Below, piece by piece: positions 1 to 31,938 of a stretch of 64,000 bases of DNA. The notes under the pieces are model-generated. The model did not search any database. It was not told the DNA's origin and worked only from the letters and a program-made list of their open reading frames with translations. The stretch lies in contig NZ_UAVD01000041.1 in the NCBI RefSeq assembly GCF_900460065.1, forward strand, positions 1 to 64,000, written 5' to 3'. The translations under genes were made by a program, and so were the position numbers. Origin of the DNA: Streptomyces griseus. GTDB lineage: Bacteria > Actinomycetota > Actinomycetes > Streptomycetales > Streptomycetaceae. Position 1 is the stretch's first letter. Each line of letters begins with the position of its first letter.

Positions 1-23735
<23,735 letters not shown>

Positions 23736-23747
23736 TGCTGAAGCCAC

Positions 23748-24078
23748 CTCCGGGTCATGAGGAAAACGAACAGGGACGGACGGACGCGCGGGCAGGGGAC
23801 GAACGGGACGGACGCACGGACGGATGGGATGTTGGGACGGCTGGGACGGACGCGTGGACGGTGCGTACCGGCGCGCGGCGGAACGCCCTCAGCGCCGTAC
23901 ACGTCCTGGCCGGGTACCTGCACAGGAGCGGAGGAGATCGCGGGGGCGGATCAGTCCGGGCAGCGGGCGCCGGGAGGCGCGGGCTTCCGGTCGCCCGGCG
24001 CACGCCCCGGGGCGCCGGCCCCGCCGGGAGCCTCCCGCCGACGGGCCGACCGGCCCCCGGGCGGCGTCGGCCTAGTCG
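23748..24078 (-). other. 331-bp gap upstream of PKS gene A with GGGACGGACG-type repeats
   Basis: Between the thioesterase stop and gene A lies a very GC-rich spacer. From 23773 to 23861 it is built of GGAC/GGACGG units in short direct repeats. No clear promoter hexamers stand out. A Shine-Dalgarno sequence for gene A sits at 23747-23751. The spacer is long enough for gene A to have its own promoter. Confidence 0.6.
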
Positions 24079-24852
24079 TCAGGACACACGGGACAGGTCC
24101 CGGAAGGCGGCGATGCGGTCCCTGACCTCCGATGTCACCGCGGCCTGCTGGTCGTTCAGGTAGAAGTGCCCTCCGGGGAACGTACGCATCGAGAAGCCGC
24201 CCTCGGTGAGCTGCTCCCAGGCGCGGGCGTCGTCGGTGCTCACCCTGGGGTCGCTGTCGCCCACGAGCACGCCGATCGGAGCCCTGAGGCGATCGCCCTC
24301 CCGGTAGCGGTAGGTCTCGACCGCCCGGTAGTCGGCCCGCAGCGTCGGCAGGACCATGCGCAGCAGTTCGTCGTCCGCCAGCAGACTCGGATCGGTGCCG
24401 CTCAGCGCACGGATCTCCGCGATGATGTCGTCATCGCCCCTCAGATGGACGTTCTCGTCCCGGTGGATCACCGGAGCCCGGCGGCCGGAGGCGATCAGCC
24501 CGAGCAGTGTGCCCGGGGCCGAACGCTCGATGCGCAGCGCCAGTTCGAAGCCGACGACCGAGCCCATGCTGTGCCCCAGGATGACGAGCCGCTGATCGGG
24601 GGTGGGCGCCAGCAGCTCGCAGATCCGGTCCGCCAGGGTGTGCACGTCGTCGATCGGCGTCTCTTTCCGCCGGTCCTGACGGCCCGGGTACTGCACGCAG
24701 ACCACGTCCACGTCAGGGGCCAGTCCGCGGGCCACGGGAAGGAACTGTGACGCCGCACCGCCCGCGTGCGGCAGGCAGACTAACGTGATCGTGCCCGGCG
24801 ACGCAGGTGCGTATCGGCGGAACCACTGGTCCCGATCCACGGCTACGGACAT
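24079..24852 (-). CDS. Type II thioesterase of the PKS cluster
   Basis: An alpha/beta-hydrolase of about 257 residues, the usual size for editing thioesterases that release aberrant acyl groups from PKS carrier domains. It has the nucleophile motif GHSMGS, an Asp in VGDSDPR and a His in FPGGHFYL, giving a full catalytic triad, plus CLPHAGG near the N-terminus. I chose the ATG at 24852 (MSVAVDRDQW) because an in-frame GTG at 24933 would add 27 residues unlike the family. The Shine-Dalgarno is weak. Leu24 is encoded by TTA (24781-24783), a codon read by the bldA tRNA in Streptomyces. It lies between the activator and PKS gene A in the same direction. Confidence 0.92.
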   Translation of the reverse strand: MSVAVDRDQWFRRYAPASPGTITLVCLPHAGGAASQFLPVARGLAPDVDVVCVQYPGRQDRRKETPIDDVHTLADRICELLAPTPDQRLVILGHSMGSVVGFELALRIERSAPGTLLGLIASGRRAPVIHRDENVHLRGDDDIIAEIRALSGTDPSLLADDELLRMVLPTLRADYRAVETYRYREGDRLRAPIGVLVGDSDPRVSTDDARAWEQLTEGGFSMRTFPGGHFYLNDQQAAVTSEVRDRIAAFRDLSRVS

Positions 24853-25194
24853 CGGCAAGGAACCCCGTCTCAGCGCAGTCGGCCGACACATCCGCCGGCT
24901 GACAAGCCTCAATATCGTCTCGGCATTTCGCACCTCAACGTAACGGGCGCGCCCTGCGCGGCGACAGCGATCACACCCCTAACCTCACCCCTGCCGTGCA
25001 CCCGTACTGCCCCAGATCACCGTCCGTCGTCACCGTCCCCACCAGGCACGACGCGGCCCGCGCGGCTTCCCGGGCCACCCCTGCCGCCCACCCCTGCCGC
25101 ACACCCCTGCCGCCCACCCCTGAGCCCCCGCCCGGGTCTCGGTGGAGGGTCGTGACCCCGGGCGGCCGTCGTGGGATCGGCGGTGCGGCGCGGC
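24853..25194 (-). repeat. 342-bp gap with a 13-nt minisatellite (25076-25126)
   Basis: Three full copies and one partial copy of CACCCCTGCCGCC (plus strand) lie at 25076-25126. The rest of the gap between the activator stop and the thioesterase start shows no ORF. The repeat is C-rich on one strand and could act in transcript 3' end formation, but no hairpin is obvious. Confidence 0.7.
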
Positions 25195-27942
25195 TCAGTG
25201 GTCCGCCGAGCCCACCAGCCCCAGCTCCACCGGCAGGCCGAAGCGACTGCTCACTCCGAGCTTGCGGTACGTCTTGGTGAGGTGCTGCTCCACCGTGCTC
25301 ACCGTGATGAACAGGGTCTGGCTTATCTCGCGGTTGCTCCTTCCCTGTGCCGCCAGAGCCGCGACCTTGCGCTCGGCGTCACTGAGCAGGGCGAACTGAT
25401 GGATGGTCTTCCGCAAGGCGGGAGTCTCGCCCGGTTCCTCCACGCTGCCGGAATTCTGCAGCCTCCAGTAGAGCGGCTCGGCCCCGCACATCTTGGCCAT
25501 CCGCTTCGCCTGATGGGAAATGAGCCTGAATTCGGCGAACCTCCCGCACTCCAGTTCGGCTTCACTCGAATCGGCGAGGGCGAGGGCCAATTCGAGCCGG
25601 TCCCCGGAATCGAGGAGTACCTTCACGGCCTCCCTCAGCATGGACGCCCGGGCCGGCTGCTTGAGCGTCGCGGCCATGATCCGCAGGGTGCGCCCCCGCA
25701 CGCGCTTGTCGTCGGCGTTCACGCGTGTCAACTGCTCCTCAAGGAGGGCTTTGCCGCTGCGGGCGTCATCGAGACGCAACCAAGCCTCCGCCAGATCGCA
25801 CCGCCATGACACGAAATTCGCGTGGCCGAGCGGGGTTCCGCCGAGGAGGCGCCCGCAGGTCTGAAAGTCCGCCAACGCCGCGTAGGGACGGTTGTTCTCC
25901 AGGTAGAAACGTCCCCGCGCATGCAGGAAGTGCAGCCAGAAAGGATTTCGACGCGCCTCGGGAAGCGCTTCCTTGATGAGCGTCTCCGCCTCGTCCGTCC
26001 TGCCCATGGCCGTCGTGGCGTGGACGAGACCGGAAAGCGGCAGCCCCAGGGCCGCACCCCAGTTGTGCTGGGGCATCACGGTCAGGGCGCGGCGGGAATG
26101 ACGTTCGGCGTCGATCAGGTCTCCCCTGCGGACGGCCACCAGCCCCTGGACGGTCGCGAGCATCGCCACCCATGCGACGGCCTGCAGCGCCTCGGCCTCC
26201 GGTCCGAGCGTTTCGCACCAGCGTTGGGCCTCGTCCAGTTTGTCGTCGAAGGCGAGGACGAGCAGGGCGGAGAGCACCACGACCGGCAGGGCGTCGGCGA
26301 TCCTGCAGCACTGCAGGACCTGTTCGGCACTCCTGACGAGGTCGCTCCACGAGGCGCGTTCGGCCGCCTCCTCGACGCGGTACGCCGGGGAGGCCTCATC
26401 CGCGGCGTCCGTTCCCTTGAACGGCACGACCCATCGGATCCACTGCCGCGCGAGCGCCAGTTCGGCCTCACCGGCCAGGTCGCACGTGTCTCCTCGCGTG
26501 TCGACCTGCCCGAGCACCAGGGCGGCCTCGTCCGCGCGCCCCTGCCAGGCGAGGAAGGTGCTGAGCGCCACGCTGTCCCGCACGGACAGGTTCCCCTGCT
26601 GGAGCGAGCGGCACAGCGGCTCCAGCAGCGAGGTCACCGCCGTGGGCTTGGTCAGCCACAGGACCCGGGCCAGCGCCCCCAGGACCTCGGCCCGTTCCCG
26701 GACATCGCTGCAGGCCTGGTGGGCCACTTCGAGAAACTCGGCCGCTCGCCCCGGATTCCCTTCCCTCAACGCCTGCCACGCCGCGTTGCGGAGGACGTCC
26801 ACGGACCAGTCCTCGGCGATGCCCCCCGCGGCGACCAGGCGTTCGGCGACCTCCGACGGCACCGCCCCGTCGGAGTGCAGCAGCAGGGCGGAGCGCTCGT
26901 AGAGGGCGGTGAGCGTCTCGCCGTCGAGGCCGCTCAACGCGGCGGCACGGGCCGCCTGGTGGCTGAACCAGCCGGAGCGGAGCAGCCCCGTCGCCGCGAG
27001 CGCGTCCAAGGCCTCCACCACCGTCCGCTGCTCGCTGTCGAGGAGCCTCGCCAGCACATCGGCCGACGCCGGAGCGCCGAGGACGGCCAGGCCGCGCGCC
27101 ACGTCGAGCAATTGAGGATCCCAGCGATGCAGACATGCCTCGACCGCGACCTTGAAGTGCGTCCCTTTGAGCGCCGCGTCCATCGCGGAAAGGGAATCCA
27201 CGTCTCCGGGCTCACGTTCGTGGAACGCGCGACGCTGATCCTGGAACAGCACCTGGAGAAACAGTGGACTTCCACCTGTGGCCGCGAGGAAGGAAGGCGC
27301 AAGGAATTCCGCGGTCGCCTCGCCGAGGCGTCGCCGCCGCAACCAGCCGGACACTCCGTCGAGGGAGAGCGGCTGCAAATTCAGAAGGTGGAAGTACGGC
27401 TGATTGATGAACTCAGCCAGTACGAGGGGAGGCTTCGAGCTGAATATCCGCCACTCGGTGAAGACGGCGACCACGGGACTCGACGCGAGTCGGCGAAGTA
27501 TCAGCAGGAGCGCGTGCAGACTGGCCGGATCCGCGTACTGCGTGTCATCGACGGCCAGCACCAGAGGTCGCCCATCAGCGGCTTCAAGGAGAATCTCGGT
27601 GAGTTCATCCACCGCGCAAGCGCTCGGCGAGGAGCCCTGGGAATTCCCTTCCGGTAACGTCAGAAGACGCTCGATCCGCGCCTCCTGCCCAGCTTCCAGC
27701 TCGACGGACCGAAATAGCCGTAACAGCATGCCCAGGGAACGGTCCTGTCCTGAGTGCGCCCCTGCCGCACTCAGGACCAAGGCGCCCGCACTCTCCGCAT
27801 ACCCGGAGAAGTTGGACAGGAGTGTCGTCTTTCCGACACCGCCGGAGCCCGTCACAAGGGCCACCGTTCGACCTTTTACCGCACACTCATTCAGCATTCG
27901 CTTGAGGCTCTGAAGCTCGACGAATTTCTCGATCACGACCAC
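25195..27942 (-). CDS. LuxR-family ATP-binding regulator (LAL), probable cluster activator
   Basis: A 915-residue protein of the PikD-like large LuxR class that activates macrolide-type clusters. Walker A is GSGGVGKTT (residues 32-40), Walker B is around 126-133 (PLVLAVDD), followed by a long helical-repeat region and a C-terminal LuxR helix-turn-helix at about 850-905 (LSDAERKVAALAAQGRSNREI). The GTG at 27942 is preceded by GGGGAG with seven bases of spacing. Residues Leu74 (27721-27723) and Leu96 (27655-27657) are TTA codons, so translation should depend on bldA tRNA. A sigma-70-type promoter lies 56 bases upstream. Base composition is less GC-rich than in the PKS genes. Confidence 0.95.
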   Translation of the reverse strand: MVVIEKFVELQSLKRMLNECAVKGRTVALVTGSGGVGKTTLLSNFSGYAESAGALVLSAAGAHSGQDRSLGMLLRLFRSVELEAGQEARIERLLTLPEGNSQGSSPSACAVDELTEILLEAADGRPLVLAVDDTQYADPASLHALLLILRRLASSPVVAVFTEWRIFSSKPPLVLAEFINQPYFHLLNLQPLSLDGVSGWLRRRRLGEATAEFLAPSFLAATGGSPLFLQVLFQDQRRAFHEREPGDVDSLSAMDAALKGTHFKVAVEACLHRWDPQLLDVARGLAVLGAPASADVLARLLDSEQRTVVEALDALAATGLLRSGWFSHQAARAAALSGLDGETLTALYERSALLLHSDGAVPSEVAERLVAAGGIAEDWSVDVLRNAAWQALREGNPGRAAEFLEVAHQACSDVRERAEVLGALARVLWLTKPTAVTSLLEPLCRSLQQGNLSVRDSVALSTFLAWQGRADEAALVLGQVDTRGDTCDLAGEAELALARQWIRWVVPFKGTDAADEASPAYRVEEAAERASWSDLVRSAEQVLQCCRIADALPVVVLSALLVLAFDDKLDEAQRWCETLGPEAEALQAVAWVAMLATVQGLVAVRRGDLIDAERHSRRALTVMPQHNWGAALGLPLSGLVHATTAMGRTDEAETLIKEALPEARRNPFWLHFLHARGRFYLENNRPYAALADFQTCGRLLGGTPLGHANFVSWRCDLAEAWLRLDDARSGKALLEEQLTRVNADDKRVRGRTLRIMAATLKQPARASMLREAVKVLLDSGDRLELALALADSSEAELECGRFAEFRLISHQAKRMAKMCGAEPLYWRLQNSGSVEEPGETPALRKTIHQFALLSDAERKVAALAAQGRSNREISQTLFITVSTVEQHLTKTYRKLGVSSRFGLPVELGLVGSADH

Positions 27943-28249
27943 TGAACAGCTCCCCGTTTTTACGCCGCTCTCACTTTAGCCACTTAGCTGTATTTTCAAC
28001 GTAACTACACGCCCGGTGAGCAGTCAAGATCTCCCGGCGACGACCTTGCCCCAAAGTCTGCCAATCGTTTCATTCCGCTGATATCACACAAACGGTCGGC
28101 AATTCATTACGAGGGCCCGAATACCGATCGCACCGCGGGTTCGACGCGGCTTCCCGGATCGGCCGGATCCTGTCGTCGGTGCCACCCGGCACTACACCTC
28201 TGGCGTGAATGCCTCGCCCCGGGGCGCGTACCCCCTGGTCCCCGACCGA
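27943..28249 (-). promoter_or_regulatory. Promoter region of the LAL regulator
   Basis: On the minus strand TTGACT (28027-28022) and TACGTT (28003-27998) are 18 bases apart, placing a transcript start near 27991 and a leader of about 50 nt. The rest of this relatively AT-rich spacer has no convincing ORF and forms the edge of the PKS cluster. Confidence 0.65.
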
Positions 28250-28560
28250 AGGGTCGGACAGTCCGGGAGCGGTGGCGGGAAGGGGGGAGAGGCGCTCGCC
28301 GCGACCGCGGGAAGTCCCGGAGGGCGGCGGGGCGGCCCTCGCCGCCCGGAAGGTCGTGGCGCCCCGGCCGCAGCCGGGCGAGTTCAAGGCCTTCCCGTCC
28401 GAGTGCACCCATCAGGGCTCCGCGGTTGAGGACGTATCGGGCGGCACAATCCCCTGCCCCTGCCTCAGCGCCTGTTCGACACCGCCACGGGCGGTCCGGC
28501 CGGCGGGCCCGCCGGCCAACCGCTGCCCGCCCGCGCGATGTCCGCCGGGGGCGACACGAT
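28250..28560 (+). pseudogene. Remnant of a Rieske [2Fe-2S] protein gene
   Basis: Three plus-strand frames together read like a small secreted Rieske protein: GGEALAATA, then EVPEGGGAALAARKVVAP..GEFKAFPSECTHQGSAVEDV and SGGTIPCPC, then LFDTATGG..GQPLPARAMSAGG. The CTH ligand pair is kept. The disulfide Cys after it is Ser, and the second ligand motif CPCHGS has been scrambled to CPCLSA at a frame change, so the fourth ligand is lost. The 3' end runs into the convergent isochorismatase gene. At least two frame changes and a missing N-terminus mark it as a pseudogene. Confidence 0.75.
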
Positions 28561-29240
28561 CAGGCCCCCGTCGCGGCCTCCGGCCCCGTCTCCCGGCCGC
28601 GCGGCTGCCGCCAGCCGACGAGTACGGCGTCCGTGGTGGTGACGGTGGCGACGAGGGCAAGGGTGTTGCGGACCATCGCGAGGGTGTATTCGGCGGGCAC
28701 CCCCGCGATGGCGTCGGCCGGCACGACGGCCGTGTAGCCGAGGTTGACCGCGTCGAAGACGGCGTTGGGTATGGCGATGTTGGCCGACACGCCGGTGACG
28801 ACGAGCGTGCGGCACCCGAGGTTGCGCAGCAGCGGGTCGACGTCGGTGCCGGCCAGCGGTGAGAGGCCGTGCAGTCGGCGGACGACGAGGTCCTCGTCGG
28901 CCACTTCGACGGGGGCCGCGACCCGGACGGCGGCGCTGCCGGTGTGCTGCTGGACGGGCAGCCGGGCGGCGGCGCGGAAGAGGCGGGCGTTGCGGTTGCC
29001 GCCGCGGCCGTCGGGCCGGCTCTCGGCGACCGCGTGCATCACCTGGACTCCGCTCGCGCGGGCGGCGGCGACGAGGCGGGCGACGTTGGCGAGCGCGCCC
29101 GACGAGCGTGCCTCGGCGGCGAGTTCGGGCAGGGCGCTGTCGGGCCCCACCACGCCCTGTTGGCACTCGACGGTCAGCAGGACGGTGGAGGCGGGGTCGA
29201 GCAGTTCCGTGAGCCGCTCCTGAGATGACCTCGAAGGCAT
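28560..29240 (-). CDS. Isochorismatase-fold (cysteine hydrolase-like) protein lacking the catalytic Cys
   Basis: A 226-residue protein starting at the ATG at 29240, with GGAGG seven bases upstream. The fold is recognisable from VLLTVECQQGVVG, the GTDVDPLLR region and TLVVTGVSANIAIPNAVFDAVNLGY. In active family members the first motif carries Asp and the last has Cys (GVxTDVC). Here those positions are Glu and Ala. It is therefore probably not a classical cysteine hydrolase and may be a pseudoenzyme or use other chemistry. It is divergent from a PNPOx-fold gene, sharing a 116-bp promoter region. Confidence 0.8.
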   Translation of the reverse strand: MPSRSSQERLTELLDPASTVLLTVECQQGVVGPDSALPELAAEARSSGALANVARLVAAARASGVQVMHAVAESRPDGRGGNRNARLFRAAARLPVQQHTGSAAVRVAAPVEVADEDLVVRRLHGLSPLAGTDVDPLLRNLGCRTLVVTGVSANIAIPNAVFDAVNLGYTAVVPADAIAGVPAEYTLAMVRNTLALVATVTTTDAVLVGWRQPRGRETGPEAATGA

Positions 29241-29320
29241 GGGCGCTCCTCCCTTTCCCGTGTCCACCGGCGCGCGAGAGTAGCGGCCGTTGCGCCAGGA
29301 AGGAAGAGCGTCCATGCTTC

Positions 29321-29335
29321 CTGACACATAGTCAG
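29321..29335. promoter_or_regulatory. Inverted repeat between isochorismatase-like and PNPOx genes
   Basis: CTGAC-ACATA-GTCAG is a perfect 5-bp inverted repeat in the divergent spacer, 21 bases before the PNPOx start. It could be an operator shared by both genes. No regulator is assigned. Confidence 0.4.
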
Positions 29336-29356
29336 ACTCGGGGAGAGAGGGCGACC

Positions 29357-29827
29357 ATGACCGACACCCAGCGACGAGGCCGCCGGATCATGATGACGCC
29401 CGGGGAGCGCGACGCCTATCTCCGCGAACGGCGCACCTGCCGGGTGGCGACGCTCGGCCCGGACGGCGCCCCGCACATCGGCGCCCTCTGGTTCGTCTGG
29501 GACGGCGACTCCCTCTGGCTGTACTCCATCACGCGCAGCCTGCGCTGGTCCCAGCTGCGCAAGGACGCCAGGATCGCCGTGGTCGTGGACGACGGCGAGG
29601 GGTACGAGGAGCTGCGCGGCGTGGAGCTCACCGGCCGGGCGGAGTTCGTCGGCGAGGCGCCCCGTACGGGCGAGCCCTGCCCCGAACTCGGCGAGCCCGA
29701 GCGGCTGTTCCCCGCGAAGTACTTCGGCATGACCGCGATGCCGCACGACGGACGGCACGCCTGGCTGCGGCTCACCCCGGAGACGATCACCTCCTGGGAC
29801 TTCCGCAAGCTCGCCGGTCTCGCCTGA
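29357..29827 (+). CDS. Pyridoxamine 5'-phosphate oxidase-fold (split-barrel flavin/F420) protein
   Basis: A 156-residue protein with the split-barrel signature RRTCRVATLGPDGAPHIGALWFVWDGDSLWLY, near residues 25-60. This family binds FMN or F420 and includes small reductases. The start is the ATG at 29357, with GGGAGAGAGG upstream. A longer in-frame ORF from 29225 has no ribosome site and an atypical sequence. The exact substrate cannot be read from sequence. Confidence 0.88.
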   Translation: MTDTQRRGRRIMMTPGERDAYLRERRTCRVATLGPDGAPHIGALWFVWDGDSLWLYSITRSLRWSQLRKDARIAVVVDDGEGYEELRGVELTGRAEFVGEAPRTGEPCPELGEPERLFPAKYFGMTAMPHDGRHAWLRLTPETITSWDFRKLAGLA

Positions 29828-29866
29828 CCCCCGTCCGCCGCGCGCCCCGACCGCGGCTTCCGGGGC

Positions 29867-30781
29867 TCACCGGCCGCCCGCCGCGGCCCGCTCGCCCGCC
29901 GCGCGCAGCGCCCGCACCGCGGCGCGGACCGACGGCCGGCGGTCCGCGTCCGTGCGCCAGACCGCGTGGACGTGGCGCCGCATGGTCTGCCGCACCGGCA
30001 CCAGCCGCACGCCTTCGGGGACCGGACCGCGTCCCAGCCGAGGAGCCACGCAGACGCCGAACCCGGCCGCGATCAAAGCGAGTTGCGTGTGGTGTTCACC
30101 GGCCAGATGGGCGATCCGGGGTTCGATGCCCCGGGAGCGCAAGGTGAACATCAGCCACTCGTAACAGAATTCGCCCTCGGGCCAGGACACCCACGGGTCG
30201 TCCGCGAAGTCCTCCAGCTCCACCTCGTCCCGGTCGGCCAGCGGATGCCCGGCCGGCATGGCGATATCCGGTGCGTCGTCGAGGAGTTCGGCCTTGGCCA
30301 GCCCGCCGGGCACGGGCAGCCGCTTGTTGCTCCAGTCGAGCACGACGGCCAGGTCGACGTCGCCGCGGAGCACCGCGCGCAGCCCCTGTTCGGGCTCCAG
30401 CTCCCGGGTGCGGACGGCGAGGTCGGGGTGGTCCGCGCGCAGGGAGGTGAGCATCGCGGGGAACAGCCCGCGGGCCGCGGTCGGGAAGGCGCAGATCCGT
30501 ACCTCGCCGACGACCTCGCCGCGCTGCGCCTCGATGTCGGACTGGGCCAGTTCCACCTGCGACAGGATCCGCGCGGCGTGGTCCGCGAGCAGCCGGCCGG
30601 CGTCGGTGAGCCGGACGCCCCGGCCGTTCTTGGCGAGCAGCCGCTGTCCGACCTCGCGCTCCAGCTTCGCCAGTTGCTGCGAGACCGCCGACGTGGTGAC
30701 GTGCAGCCCGTCGGCGGCCCCGCTCACCGAGCCGTGCCGGGCGAGGGCGTCCAGCGTGCGCAGCCGCTCCAGGTTCAACAT
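29867..30781 (-). CDS. LysR-family transcriptional regulator
   Basis: A 304-residue protein with an N-terminal winged helix (LRTLDALARHGSVSGAADGL, TTSAVSQQLAKLEREVG) and a periplasmic-binding-like effector domain from about residue 90. It is divergent from an EamA exporter gene 74 bp away, the usual LysR arrangement, so that exporter is its likely target. There is no Shine-Dalgarno. TAGCAT (30794-30789) lies seven bases before the ATG, consistent with a leaderless transcript. Confidence 0.93.
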   Translation of the reverse strand: MLNLERLRTLDALARHGSVSGAADGLHVTTSAVSQQLAKLEREVGQRLLAKNGRGVRLTDAGRLLADHAARILSQVELAQSDIEAQRGEVVGEVRICAFPTAARGLFPAMLTSLRADHPDLAVRTRELEPEQGLRAVLRGDVDLAVVLDWSNKRLPVPGGLAKAELLDDAPDIAMPAGHPLADRDEVELEDFADDPWVSWPEGEFCYEWLMFTLRSRGIEPRIAHLAGEHHTQLALIAAGFGVCVAPRLGRGPVPEGVRLVPVRQTMRRHVHAVWRTDADRRPSVRAAVRALRAAGERAAAGGR

Positions 30782-30855
30782 GTAAGCGATGCTACGCGAA
30801 TCGTCGCAGAAACTTTCGCTTGTCCTACGACGTTGCCCTCGTCAGGGTTGCCCTC

Positions 30856-31938
30856 ATGAGCGCTCCTTGCGAGCCGAGGGTCACGGCCCCGGCGTCAGCA
30901 CCTCCCCCGTCGACTCTCCAGTCGCCTCCCCCATCGCCTCCCCCCTCCCCCGCGATCGCGCCCGCCGCGCGGCGCCCCGCTCTCGACTGGCGGATCCGGT
31001 TCGCGGGACTCTCGCTCATCTGGGGGTTCAGCTTTCTGCTGATCAAGGTCGGGACGGAGGGGTACGCCCCGTTCCAGGTCACCTTCGGCCGACTGCTGGC
31101 GGGTACGGCGGTGCTGGTCGCCGCCATGGCGATGCGCCGGGAGCGGCTGCCGCGCTCGGCCCGGACGTGGGGGCACCTCACGGTCGCGGCGCTGCTCCTC
31201 AACGCGCTGCCGTTCTCGCTCTTCTCCTACGCGGAGCTGACGATCCCCTCGACGCTGGCCGGGATCTGCAACGCGACCTCGCCGCTGTGGGGCATGGCGC
31301 TCTCGGTGGTCGCCCTGTCAGAGGACCGTCCGACCCGCCGCCGGGTGGCCGGCCTCGGTGTCGGCTTCCTCGGCGTCCTCACCGTGCTGGGAGCCTGGCA
31401 GGGCTTCTCCGGCCTGGACCTGCCGGGCACGGGCATGGCGCTGCTCGCCTCGTTCTGCTATCCGGTCGGCTGGATCTACGTACGCCGCACCCTGGCCGGA
31501 ACCGAGGCGTCGACGCTGGCGCTGACGGGCAGCCAGCTCTTTCTCGGTACGCTGCAACTCGCCGTGGTGACACCGGTGTTCACTTCGGCGCCCACGTCCT
31601 TCCCGCTGCTCCCGACGCTCTCGGTGCTCGCCCTGGGCGGACTGGGCACGGGGCTCGCCGTCCTGCTCCAGTTCGGACTGGTCCAGGAGGTCGGTCCGAC
31701 GACGGCCCAGATGGTCACCTACTTCATCCCGGTGATCGCGACGGCGGCCGGCGTCGCGCTGCTCGGCGAGCAACTGGCCTGGAACACCCCGGTAGGAGCG
31801 CTGATCGTCCTCGTCGGGGCGGCGCTCACCCAGAGCCGGCCCCGCCCCGCCGCCCCACCGGAGCCCGTGGCGGACCGGGCCGTGCCACCGGGCCCGGAAA
31901 ACGCCACCAGGACCGGACCCCGCCGGGCTCAGCCGTAG
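30856..31938 (+). CDS. EamA/DMT-family membrane exporter
   Basis: About 360 residues, starting at the ATG at 30856 (MSAPCEPRV) with AGGG ten bases upstream. A Pro-rich N-terminal tail of ~45 residues is followed by about ten membrane segments arranged as two EamA halves (LSLIWGFSFLLIKVGTEGYAPF opens the first). Members export amino acids or metabolites. The 3' end overlaps the convergent MocR gene by 10 bp. Confidence 0.9.
   Translation: MSAPCEPRVTAPASAPPPSTLQSPPPSPPPSPAIAPAARRPALDWRIRFAGLSLIWGFSFLLIKVGTEGYAPFQVTFGRLLAGTAVLVAAMAMRRERLPRSARTWGHLTVAALLLNALPFSLFSYAELTIPSTLAGICNATSPLWGMALSVVALSEDRPTRRRVAGLGVGFLGVLTVLGAWQGFSGLDLPGTGMALLASFCYPVGWIYVRRTLAGTEASTLALTGSQLFLGTLQLAVVTPVFTSAPTSFPLLPTLSVLALGGLGTGLAVLLQFGLVQEVGPTTAQMVTYFIPVIATAAGVALLGEQLAWNTPVGALIVLVGAALTQSRPRPAAPPEPVADRAVPPGPENATRTGPRRAQP

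Noticed and set aside
28209..28862. Plus-strand 217-codon ORF
   Set aside because: Only its middle third looks like a protein (Rieske remnant). The end runs antisense through the isochorismatase gene, so I annotate a pseudogene instead.
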